Shown: positions 10,545 to 20,890 of the stretch, piece by piece
How the letters are laid out: each line of letters starts with the position of its first letter
Position numbering within the stretch: the stretch's first letter is position 1
Assembly: GCA_001600055.1 (NCBI GenBank)
Contig: BCIV01000013.1
Coordinates: 186,001-250,000, forward strand
Direction: 5' to 3'
Length of the DNA stretch: 64,000 nucleotides
Source of the DNA: Filobasidium wieringae
Taxonomy: Eukaryota; Basidiomycota; Tremellomycetes; Filobasidiales; Filobasidiaceae
The notes under the pieces: generated by a model
What the model was told of the DNA's origin: nothing
The model's input: only the letters and a program-made list of their open reading frames with translations
Databases searched by the model: none
Position numbers and translations under genes: made by a program

Positions 10545-11353
10545 GAGAGGGAAAACGTAGGCTCAATAGGCACCCGCTCGTTTCATGGTATCAGCCTAAG
10601 TAAAATAAAAGGAACAGATAAAGAATGATACTACGATGAAAATGATAAAACTTAGCTTCCGGACCTCGTCCTCCATGTCTTCGAATGATGCGCGTGTTCG
10701 CTGCAAGCGCAGAGAGAATCGTGATTGTGTTAGTACAACGAGTCATACCCGGTCCCAGCCTGCAAGGCGGTAGAGAGGGTATCACACATCTGCGGGTACG
10801 ACCTCTTGAGTGTCCCTCTTGCTTCCATGACCATTGGTTGCCTGAGTGAACCCCTCTTCAAGCTACACTTATGTACTGCAAAAGAATTTGAGTCCAACCG
10901 GTAAACGTCCCCAGATCTATCTTCAAAATGTGAGAATAGGGTGTGAGGGTGAAATGAGGGATTGGGCTCCTTGAACCTGTTGTGTAGAGATTTTATAAAA
11001 ACACAATCTCCCGGAGAATCTATCTACCAACCTACCTGTACGTCAAGACCTTGGGCTCTCTCCCCTCAGCGTAAATTATCAACGTCTCAAGCGGGGCAAA
11101 GTCCGCAGAAAGTGCTTCATATGCTAAGGGATGATGAGCCGAAAACATGTTGCGTTCGGATAAGGCTCGTGATAACCATCCTTCCGATACAGCGGACTGA
11201 GTATGGCCTGGATTGCCATTCCTTTGTATTGCATCATCTCAAAAACCATCACCTGTAAACGAGAGGTATACGGATACTACAGGTAATAAAACTACTTACA
11301 ATAATCTTCTTGCCCAGCTCTCGGCGTCGAACAGAAATACAGACCTGTTAGAC
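10545..11353. other. Spacer within the array
   Basis: No gene supported; ORFs at 10591-10785 (minus) and 10962-11258 (plus) lack domains or splice support. A TATAAAA element lies at 10994-11000, about 350 bases before the ATG of copy G. Confidence 0.35.
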
Positions 11354-11776
11354 ATGTCGTACGTCAACTCGATCAACTTGACCTCGACATCCGATGGCGG
11401 AAACGCGTGACCATACTCAGGTACGAACGAAATCATTTACATCACCTCCTCGCACACCCCTTCCAAATCATCATCACTTCCAGTTTCCTTCAAAACGTCT
11501 ATCATTCCTCCCGAAACTATCGTACCTGACCACGATGTGGGTGGATCGACTAGCGAAGAGTTGGACAAGATCATACAAGAGACGCAACGCACGCAACAGA
11601 AGCCCTCTGGAGTTTCCTCTCAAGAGGAAGGTGAAGATAAGAACGCAGCCAATCTCAAGATGTTAGTAATAACGGCAGTAGGATTTCCAGCCATGATCGG
11701 GGCTGGGGTAGGCTTCTACTATCTCAACGAAGGATTGCGGCGTCGGCATGAAGCTAGGTTACGAGGAAGCGGATAA
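11354..11776 (+). pseudogene. Array copy G: family member with an in-frame TGA
   Basis: ATG 11354 opens with MSYVNSINLTSTSDGGNA, in the family style, then meets TGA at 11408-11410. The same frame is open again from the next codon to the stop at 11774-11776, with Ser/Thr-rich sequence, a charged part (EELDKIIQETQRTQQ) and a membrane segment (LKMLVITAVGFPAMIGAGV) plus basic tail NEGLRRRHEARLRGSG. So the frame is intact except for one stop. Either the gene is disabled by a nonsense change, or the stop is removed by an intron: GTGACC at 11407 to TAG at 11553 (147 nt) would keep the frame, but both sites are weak. Confidence 0.55.
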
Positions 11777-12118
11777 GGAGCACTATTTCTTGGCGGACAA
11801 TATGATGTCAATTTGTGTGTGCCTGCGGATATATGGTATATCTTGTTGTAATCTCGCCTCACTCGTCGTCTAGAGTAGGGTCGTCCGTTGATATTGTTTG
11901 CTCAAGGGGTCTCACGCAATGAGGCAGTAGTGTTGTGGGCATCATACATCCAATCGAAACCTGATGGACACGAACGTGTGCCATCAGCTGATGCAAGATA
12001 GCGTTCCTTTGTATGAGACCGAACTTCTTATCACGAGTTTTAGGCTATATAGGCTCTCAAGTGTGATCATACCGCTTCCAAGCCGAAGATCAGTAGCTGT
12101 AGTACGGTACTTCGTATC
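11777..12118. other. Spacer before array gene H
   Basis: About 340 bases without a gene. TATATAGG at 12046-12053 lies 73 bases before the ATG of array gene H. Confidence 0.35.
12046..12053 (+). promoter_or_regulatory. TATA-like element before array gene H
   Basis: TATATAGG 73 bases before ATG 12119. Same relative place as the elements before array genes C and F. Confidence 0.3.
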
Positions 12119-12676
12119 ATGTCGTTATCATCAGGATATTCTGATACGTCTACGAACTGCGATACTGGATCCATGGGCAAAGCTTCATCCGTCATGAACT
12201 CTGTCATCTCTGATGGGACTACGTTTTCAACGTCATTCATACATTCACGAACAGACCAGCCAGCTCATCACCTACCTACAGTACAGGCGGTTACCAATGA
12301 GGAGCTGGAAGCATGCATGAGTAAAATTCTCGAGCTCAGCGATGTTGAACGTAGACAATTGGCCGAGGAATGCGTGCAGAGATTAGCCACTGCTACTGAG
12401 GACCAACAGACGGCATACAAGGAGAGGGAAGGGGAATGGAAGAACCGTTTGGAAACGCTCATCAAGACCGAGGAAGAGGGTGCCGGGCGTACCATGAGCG
12501 ATGGGGCGCTAGTTGGGATGTTGGCTGGATTGACGGTCTTTCTGGCGTGTGGTGGTTTGCTGATTGGGTATAGTTTTAAAAAAAGCAGGCAATCCTCCAA
12601 GACATGCGAGTGCTGCCGTAAAACTTTTTGTACAAGGTTCCGACAATTTGCCTGTGATATCCCTCGGGGCTCCTGA
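12119..12676 (+). CDS. Array protein H: C-terminally anchored membrane protein
   Basis: Single-exon gene, 185 aa, start MSLSSGYSDTST. Residues 1-55 are Ser/Thr-rich; 60-120 a charged, probably coiled-coil part (EELEACMSKILELSDVERR, EDQQTAYKEREGEWKNRLE); about 128-152 a membrane segment (GALVGMLAGLTVFLACGGLL); then a 33-residue basic tail with a Cys cluster (KTCECCRKTFC). The Cys-rich tail is not found in the other copies and could be palmitoylated or bind metal. It is the last member of the array, about 310 bases before the SKT5-like gene. Function unknown. Confidence 0.7.
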   Translation: MSLSSGYSDTSTNCDTGSMGKASSVMNSVISDGTTFSTSFIHSRTDQPAHHLPTVQAVTNEELEACMSKILELSDVERRQLAEECVQRLATATEDQQTAYKEREGEWKNRLETLIKTEEEGAGRTMSDGALVGMLAGLTVFLACGGLLIGYSFKKSRQSSKTCECCRKTFCTRFRQFACDIPRGS

Positions 12677-12989
12677 AATCTCGACTGAAATGAAAGGATA
12701 CATCGAGGGTTGCCAAGTGAAACGATGTTGCCGGTAGTTTAAACACGGTCGACGAAGAGTCCGAGGTCCAGCTGATTACCTTTCGATATGACATGGTCGA
12801 AATCACAAACAACCAAAAGCTGCGAGTCGAACATCGTTTCAACCAGATTCACATCGTCGCACACAGAAGAAGACAGCCACAGAGACCGGTGATCCTGCCC
12901 ATGCTTCTCCCAGTACTCTAGTGACCTTGTCAACCCATTCATCCCCCGCACAACACCCATCTTATATACCCGATCATCCTTTAACCGAG
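12677..12989. other. Spacer between array and SKT5-like gene
   Basis: About 310 bases that must hold the 5' region of the SKT5-like gene. No TATA box stands out. The minus-strand ORFs over it are not supported. Confidence 0.3.
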
Positions 12990-15141
12990 ATGGCTCTCCC
13001 TTCCTCTCGAAACGAACCTCGTCGAGCTCATACTCTCGGTCCATCTAGAGTATCCGATGGTCCTGGGAACGGGTATGATCATCACGCAGCTGGATCGATG
13101 AGCGGTAGAAGTCAGAGCGTTCGGTATGGTAGGTAGTCACGAGTTGATGAAAGCGACTAATGAAAGGAGACTACGAGCATCTGATCGTACCTCGTACTTG
13201 CTTCCTTCTTGATAGTCCCCAACTACTCGTCATCAAGCTCAAATATCGTTCCTCCACTTCCCCCACCTATCCTCCCCGAATCCCTCCCCTACCCACCTCA
13301 ATCAGAGTACCGCCCAAACCCTTCCCCCTACACCCGGACCCCCTCTCAATCATCCGCTCACAGTTACCCTTACCCCGGTCCTGCCCGAAACGAAAGTGAC
13401 CTTACTGGAGCGTTCGATCAGATGAGGCTAGGAGGAGGCTACTATAACCCCAACCAGAGTCAGGCTTCCTTACCTGGTCCAGGTGCAGGAGCGGGGGGGA
13501 ATCATCCTTACCATCAACCCTATACCGCTTCCCACGCTCCTAGCGTCTACAGCTTGGACAGCGGGGTCGGGGCTTATAATGGACGTCGTGCCAGTGCAGA
13601 GACGGCGACAGGAGACATCTTGGCGGGTGATGAATACGGTGCGGATGAGTTTTCCGGAGCGGTAGGGGAATTAGGATTAGGTCCTCCTCCCGTCGGCATG
13701 AACAAGTCTAACCCCGCCGTGAGAGCTCTCCGAACGGCTTCCTCTACGTCGGAAATCTCACTCCATAGGACCCCGACCACCTCGATCGGGTCTTCCCGTG
13801 CGAAACGGAAAGGAATCTCGGCCGCCATCGATGTCACCAAACCCCCTTATACCAAGGAATTCGTGGACGATTATAGAGCCCGGATGAAATTGGATCCGGA
13901 TCCAGAGGCTCAGTTCGCTTTTGCTAAATACCTCATCGAAGCGGCCCGAAAGGTCGGGGAAGACATGTCTCAAACGGATCCAAAGGCGGGGAAGAGGTAT
14001 CGCGAGAACCTGATCGCGGAGAGTTTAAAGGTCCTCAAACGACTGGTATCCGAAGGAGGAGTCGGGGTCAAGGGGGAAGGAGGATACCCTGAGGCTCAGT
14101 TCTTCTTGGCCAACATGTTCGGGACGGGTCAACTTGGGTTACAGGTGGATCATGAAAAGGCTTATCAGCTTTATATGCAGGCTAGTAAAGCTAATCACCC
14201 TGCTGCCACATACCGGACCGCGGTCTGTAACGAGCTCGGAGCGGGGACGAGGAAGGAAGTCAACCGGGCCGTCTTGTTCTACAGAAAGGCGGCGATGTTG
14301 AAGGATACGGCGGCGATGTACAAGTTGGCCATGATCTTGATCCTCGGGAATATGGGTCAACAGATCAATCATCGAGAAGCAGTCACTTGGCTCCGACGTG
14401 CAGCACTTCAAGCGGATGAAGATAATCCTCACGCGCTGCATGAGTTGGCGATGATTTATGAAGACCCGCGGTCACTCAAGATCCACCCTTCCATCCTACC
14501 CCCCTCGATCGATCTGGCTCGGGATCATTACACTCAAGCAGCTCAGCTCGGGTACGCCCCTTCGATGCACAAACTGGGAGTAGCCTATGAACACGGACAC
14601 CTGGGATGTCCAGTCGATCCCAAGAGGAGTATCGCTTGGCTGAGCAGGGCGGCGGAGAAAGGCGACCCGGAAGCCGCGCTGGCACTGAGCGGGTGGTTCT
14701 TGACGGGGGCGGAAGGGGTGCTGAAACAGGACGACGCGGAGGCTTATTTGTGGGCGAGGAAGGCGGCGAATAAGGGATTGGCTACTGCGGAATATGCTTT
14801 GGCTTGTGAGTCGTTCGCTTCTTGGACAAGGGGGAAGATTGGTTTGCTGATCAGGGCAATGTACGTTAGACTACATCGAGGTGGGAATCGGTGTCAAGAG
14901 CGATATCGAATTGGCCAAGAAATGGTACCAGCGCGCAGCGAGTGAGCCGAACCATTCCTGTTCATCTCCTCTTGTCTCCACACCGACTGACCACCCTCTT
15001 TGTCTCTTTTCCCTAGCGAGCGGAAGTGATCAAGCAAAGAAACGAATAGAAGACCTAACAAAGCGGAAACGACCTGCAGGTCGAAGTGGAGGTAGACCGA
15101 CGAGGCAAGAAGCTAAAGCAGAGGGTTGTGTGATAGCCTGA
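12990..15141 (+). CDS. SKT5: Chitin synthase activator, SKT5/CHS4 family (Sel1 repeats)
   Basis: Four exons: 12990-13128, 13216-14805, 14870-14941, 15017-15141. The N-terminal 230 residues are disordered and Pro/Ser/Tyr-rich. From about residue 245 there is a run of Sel1-like helical repeats (e.g. HPAATYRTAVCNELGAGTR, APSMHKLGVAYEHGHLG, DPEAALALSGWFLTGAEG), the family hallmark. The end is basic (KRKRPAGRSGGRPTR) and stops in CVIA, a CaaX prenylation motif, as in yeast Skt5/Chs4, where lipid attachment helps place the chitin synthase at the membrane. Known family role: activates and anchors chitin synthase during wall and septum building. Joining the exons restores EYALAYYIEVGIGVKSD, which supports the 64-nt intron at 14806-14869. 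Confidence 0.88.
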
Positions 15142-15901
15142 ACGCCATTTACTCGCACTAGTTTGGATCGAGGGGCAGCGGTTGGTTGTATGAATATGAG
15201 CATTTATGAAACGATACCACTATCTCTCTTTAAATGGTTGTGATCGACATGTTCAAGCCATACCGCAGGATGGCTTTACCCGATCGATCGCGGGTCCGAC
15301 CTACCTAGTCGATTTCATAGTTGACTCTTCCAGCAGCTCTAATCGCGTCGATGAACAAGACGAATTTCATGTACCCAAGACCAAGGAATCCAATCACGTC
15401 CGACCACAGAGGGCGAAACAAGACAAGAATCAGCATTATTTAGCGTAGTGTGAGCCTTGAGATTACATACTGCGGAAGGTACGATTAGGTTTCAACTTTT
15501 TCTCCCGAGAATGGGAAACTAGCGTGATGGTGTTATGTGTGATATAATACAGATCCAGTGCTAGGCTTGCAAGTCCCTGATAGCAGTTCCACCGGACCTC
15601 GTTGACGACGTAGTCCTAACAGCGCTCTCCATCTCAATATTTGAAGTCCTTCAGGGGTGGAAGGACCCCCTGGGTTCTAATGTCAAGGGACTGTAAAGGA
15701 GGGAACAATCCCCAATATACCAATAGAGCAGAAATGGTCTGTAGACATTGTTGCTTCCTCTCCAGGATCTGAACTGGATCATCTGTCTCAATCTACTGGT
15801 CATTGAGAAGGCACGTCCCTCAACGGGAGGCCAGACGCTCGCGGACTATTCTGATCATGTTCCGGCAGCAGAGAGCATATGAAAATATTTCGACCTCCGA
15901 A
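15142..15901. other. Convergent intergenic region
   Basis: Between the 3' ends of the SKT5-like gene and BIR1. ORF 15206-15448 has no family features. No RNA gene or repeat recognised. Confidence 0.4.
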
Positions 15902-18105
15902 CTACTCGTCTCTACATCGTATTCCTTCTATTATTTCACGCGCGCCCTGCGCTCTTTCCTGCCAGAGCCTAATCTTAGCTTCTCCGTCTTCCTTCATCGC
16001 TCGGTGTTTCGCTTCGTACATCGCTCTAACATATTCGACGACCGTCATTTCAGTCTGTTCATCCGTGAGTGTTATGATTTCGTTATCCGGTTCAGCGGCA
16101 GATTCATCCGCTAATAATGGTAGTGCTGATGCTGTTGGTAGTGGTGATGCAGTGGCGGATACAGCACCTAATCGTCTGCTCGTGATCGTGGCTCTCGGCG
16201 TTGGCTGATCCAAAGTCTCCATGACCGATCTAGCTTCTTTCGCTCCCTGATCGATCATTCTCATCCGTTCTGCTATATCCTCCTGTGGTTCTACTTCAAC
16301 TACCATGTTCGCCACAACGTCCGCCTCTGACTCGTCCTCAGTAGCCGTAGCAACAACATCGGCCTCTGATTCCGTTTCTGACGCCGTTACAGAACTTGGT
16401 GCAGCCTTTCTCGTCCGAACGGGTACTCTGGGCTTGAGCATTGCCGGTTTGATGCGTCCATTCGTCCTGGAGCGCAACGTATCTCTTACGTCATCACTTC
16501 CGCTAGCAGCGGAAGAGGCATTCGACGATGCAGACGAAGCCAGCCCGGCTTTCGTGACCGTACCTCTTGTCCTCGTTTTGGGTGCTACTATCCGAGTTGC
16601 TCTTGCAGGCGGTACAGCGATAGTCTCGGCTTCCGTCTCCGTCGTGTCGTCTTCTACCTTTTTCCCCCGCTTAGCAACCGATACGGTAGCACTCTTTGGT
16701 ACAACAGTCTTCCTGCTGACAGTAGCTCTTGTTGCCCGTTTGGCGGGAGGCTTCGAGATTGGTTCTGGCTGAATAGGTTGAGCAAGCTCATCGATCTCGC
16801 TTGGTATGTTCAGAATCTCTGGTTCTGGTACTGGTTCTGGTTCGACCGGCACTACCGTCTTCCTCCCTCTCGCAGCGCTTGTAACTCTGGGTTTCGATTT
16901 CGATTTCTGGACTGTCTGTATCACCTCCTCCTGCTCTTCCACCAGCGGTGGAGGATTTACGGATACCTCGAGTTCCGGTTCTGTCTCAGCCTCGCTTTGT
17001 TCCGCTACTGATGGTTGTACTGTTTTCCGGGTCGTCCGTCGAGTGGTAGATGGAGCTGGTTTGGGTACTGATTTGGTTGTTTTCGTGGATCTTGACGCTG
17101 GCCTGACCGAACAAACATGGCGACATGTAAGTTTTACTATGTGATGAATAGTTGTTCATAAGTGAAACATACCGTCTTGTCGTTGTCGATGTCACCTATG
17201 TCAACTTCGTTCAGTAATTACATATGACGAGGAGAAACATCCAGTGCTCACCTCATCTACCACTTCCTCCTCGGCCACACTTCCGGCCAACTTTGCCTTG
17301 AAGAAGGAACAATTTGGTCTCTTTCTACGGTGAATTTCCCTACGATACAGTGTAATCAGAATGAGCGAAACAACGCGTGTAAAGTCCGGTTCTATACTAA
17401 CCAAGGATCATCGGTTGGTTCCCATCCAACCGTACTGTAATCGCAGTAGAAGCAAGTAGCGCAATCTTCATCTTGCTCTGTTGGGGTGTATACGAATCCG
17501 GCGTTCGATAGCTGTAGGGATACCGAGGTTAGCTTGATAAGTTTGTGGAAAGACAGCGATTCACATACAGTAGCTGGAGTAGGCAGCCAACCTCGATTAG
17601 GATTAGGCCACCACTTGGCATATGTTTTTATTCTTGCTTTGACCATGGTTGTGGATTGAGGTAACCGATCTGCATCATCGTATATTATTCTACTCGTTTT
17701 CGGTAAGTCCGTGAACCTCTGACATGACAGAGCTACCCAAGCTTACCTTGATTTCCCAGCTTTCTTTCCCGACTTATCCCCCTGTCTTTCGTCCACTAAG
17801 ATGGAGCAGACTGCTGTTGCCCAAGCACAATCTCCTCTCCTCCAATGCTCCTCGAACGGATCATCTTCTTCCTCCCATCCGCCTAATTTCGAATCGCAGA
17901 GGAAACAACCGCACTGATCCGTATCCTCCGCTGTAGGACTATAATAGTATCCAGCTTGAGACAAGTTCTCTGGAGTTAGGTGAGGAAATCTGCTAGGTGA
18001 TAATGGCCAGGAAGAAGGAGCTGCCGTTTTTGTCCGTGAGCGACCTTTGGGTTTCAGGGAACCACCGTTGCTGAACGACTGAAGACGTGCTTCTTGGAAT
18101 TGCAT
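15902..18105 (-). CDS. BIR1: Survivin-like BIR protein (chromosomal passenger subunit)
   Basis: Six exons on the minus strand: 18105-17747, 17632-17569, 17511-17402, 17339-17252, 17195-17173, 17102-15902, giving about 614 aa. Two BIR domains lie at the N-terminus. The first carries C-x2-C...H...C (GCFLCDSKLGGWEEEDDPFE, then HWRRGDC); the second is rebuilt across introns (RIKTYAKWW, TCFYCDYSTVGWE, DDPWEIHRRKRPNC). A 350-residue basic, Ser/Thr/Ala-rich linker follows, then a conserved C-terminal helix (EYVRAMYEAKHRAMKED). Two N-terminal BIRs and a long tail match S. pombe Cut17/Bir1, which acts with Aurora kinase and INCENP at centromeres and the spindle midzone. The start is the first ATG in exon 1; a few more N-terminal residues are possible. 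Confidence 0.9.
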
Positions 18106-18453
18106 GGCCGGGTCAGTCTTAGAAGCTGCTTCTCCCGTATATGATCAAACAGTCTAGAATAGTAATAGAATCAGGATTCCACCCAGGTAGTACAGCACGT
18201 TTACTGCCTAAACGTTACTTCGTGATTCAACCTGAGACGTTTGTTTACGTTTTGATCAACAACACTCGCCCATCCCAAAGAAAGATCCGCGGTGCAGGCT
18301 CGTTCTCGATTCGACGAACGGAAATACCATAAAGAGCTCAAATCAAAGGTTTTCAACTAGATGTACAAACTTGGTCGTCTCGTTTACGGACCGGACCTAA
18401 CGAAAAGTCAAAGAAGAGGTTTTTGCGTGTCGTTACCACGGACGGGTCGCGGT
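18106..18453. other. Intergenic, 5' of BIR1
   Basis: About 350 bases between the BIR1 start and the 3' end of the bZIP gene, both on the minus strand. No clear element seen. Confidence 0.35.
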
Positions 18454-19940
18454 TCATCGACCTTCCGTCTTCTGGACCGCAGCTCCACTGGCATAAGTGT
18501 TTAAACTATAAGCGCCCGTACCCGGTGCACCCCCATTCGCAGCGGATTCATCATAAGATCCGTCCTGCCGTTCGTTACCTCTTGACGTATCCCTCCCGAC
18601 CGCTCCGCTCCTAGACGTCTGTACCTGTCCCGTAGCTTGCGGTTGGGCGTTCTGGGAATGAGGTGGAACGTTTCCGCCAGCCTGTTGACCCTGTTGTTGT
18701 TGCCCCTGACCGGTCCCTTGGGGGGAATAATACTCTCCACCTTTACCTCCATTTTCGTACCTCCCCGCATATTGTCCCGTGGCATAATCCACCGCTCCGA
18801 ACCCATTCCCACCCTGACCTTGACCCTGCGATTGGACGTTATTCTCCGACTTGATCCCCTCTCTCCCGAGGTTCAGTCCGATCCCGAACCCCTGCCCCTG
18901 TGCCTCCTTCAAATGCTCATGCAAAGCCGCATTCTCATTCCTGAGCCTGACCACTTCGTCCTGCAAGAACGCGTTCTGAGCCGTAATGCTCCGATGATTC
19001 TCCACCGAGATATTGATCGTCCCTGGAGGAGGAGCGGATGCGTTCGATGCGGCTGGGTAGAAAGGGTAAGAGGGGGTGGACGGGTTGGGGTAGGAAGGAT
19101 CGGGTAGACCGCTGACGTTACGTGTCAAAGCGTGGACCTGTCTCTGAAGGTTAGAAACCGTCTCTTCCAGCTGGAAAACGTGTCGAGAACCGTATCGATC
19201 AGTATCGCTTTCACATCGCTCCCTAAATGAAAAACGTCAGTACTTACGTGTTTCACATGAGCCTTCCTCTTCTCCCTATGTCTCTTCTGAGCCTTGGCGT
19301 TCCTAGTCCTATTATCGTTATCCTCGTCCTCCTGCCCACTCTTCCCCCCCGTCCCATGGGAATGCGCTTGCGCATGAGGATCATGAGGATGAGCGCCCAT
19401 ATGTCCAGACGTATTCACATGAGGATGTTGAGTGTGAGGATGTTGAGGGTGGGGGTGATAAGGATGACCGTACGGACCGGCGGGTAAGAGACCTGCTCCA
19501 TAGGGAGTGGAAGGGGAGGCTTGACCTTGACCTTGAGCCTGTTGGTTCTGTTGACCCTGAACACCGGGTTGAGGTTGTCCCTGACCTTGCCCGTTGAAAG
19601 CGGGGAAAGGGTAAGGCTGACCATAGTGTCCCGAATAATTCTCTCCAGGGCTGACAGGATAACGGACATTGGAAGGAGATTGATCCGGATGACCCAATCC
19701 CGTTTGAGGAGGCAGGTTTTGTTGACCCTGTTGACTCGGTCCTTGTACCCCATGAGACTGTTGAGTCTGTCCAGGTTGACCTTGCTGAGGTTGTCCTTGT
19801 TGAGAGACCCCACCGGACTGAGGATCGGGGTAAGCGGAATAATCGTGCCTCAGCTGTAGGGCAGTTCCATTGGGTGATCTCTGCTGAGCCATCTTGTCGA
19901 TAGGAGGAGTGTGCTGCGTGATGGGATTATGAGGGATCAA
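18454..19940 (-). CDS. bZIP transcription factor with Gln- and His-rich regions
   Basis: Two exons, 19940-19248 and 19170-18454, joined across a 77-nt intron that sits exactly between the basic region and the zipper. The basic region NAKAQKRHREKRKAHVKH joins LEETVSNLQRQVHALTRNV, giving the N-x3-(A)-x3-R pattern and leucine heptads. A second helix with heptads follows (QDEVVRLRNENAALHEHL). The N-terminal 200 residues are Gln/Gly/Pro-rich with a dense His-Pro tract (HPYHPHPQHPHTQHPH). The C-terminal half is low complexity. The protein should bind DNA as a dimer in the nucleus; targets are not known. The start may instead be the ATG at 19892 (MAQQRSPNG). The family subtype is not clear. Confidence 0.85.
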
Positions 19941-20890
19941 GGATTGATGAAGTGTCTGAATGTGAAACTCTCGTTAGGTTTCCGTTGACGTAAGTGAGAT
20001 CGGGGATCGGTTCTAGGGCGAAACGATATCTCCTGAGTTCTTTCTTGTTGCTTTCTATCTTGAGCGATGAGGACGAGCAGGTGGCCATGAGCGTGGAAGG
20101 TGTTCGATAGTAGAAGTTGTAGATCATGGTTCAAGAGTGAATGCGTAGGGATAACGATGACCGATTTGTGAATTACGTTTTCCCGCGATTGAGTCGAGAG
20201 CAAAGCCGAAGTGAATAGGTCAGTTGTATGTTCCACTCGGTATCCCCAAGCTGGTGAACCTGAAACATACCTTGTGTAGGTAGAATAGCTGGCTGGCTGT
20301 TATGACTCTGACTCTAGCGAATTGCTCTGATCGAGTTTCTAGGTTGAGTCACTTTACGTTTGTTACGATTTACGAAAGAATAACGAACCTCGTTCGCTTT
20401 CCAGACCTCAGATCGCCTCTCCCACAAGGATCGCGTACAGGCAAAAGGCGAAAGGCTAACACGCGTACGCTACTTCGGTCGAGGTCGATCTGCTCTATGG
20501 CAATGCTAGACGATCGACTATTACCACTGGGTACAAGCGATACTAACGGCCATGATCATCCTCCCCAACGTCTAGCTGACCTCATCCACCTCTCTCCGTC
20601 CAGTCAAAAAGCTCGGTCTCGCTGAGAAACGATTACGTAGCTCTTCACCCCGCACGCGCGCCTTCCCCGCAGAAAAGAACGCGGATACAAAAACGGGTGC
20701 GCGTCGGAGCGTCAGGTGATGAGATGTTTCAGGTTCTTCCTTTCAACCAGCGAGGGGTTGGGGAAAGTGTTTCATGCTGACGGTACAGGTAGTAAGGCCC
20801 GTATGTCGAACCGACATGTATCCAACCTCCTGCATGACTCTATCTCCAGAGTGATACCTTGGAACCCACGAAACGATAACTCGTCCCGAA
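19941..20890. other. Divergent intergenic region
   Basis: Shared 5' region of the minus-strand bZIP gene and the plus-strand TB2/DP1 gene, with unusually long spacing (about 950 bases). It may include untranslated exons. The small ORFs here have no supporting features. Confidence 0.35.

Noticed and set aside
16305..16772. 155-codon plus-strand ORF
   Set aside because: Opposite strand of the BIR1 linker; composition explained by the Ala/Thr-rich sense frame.
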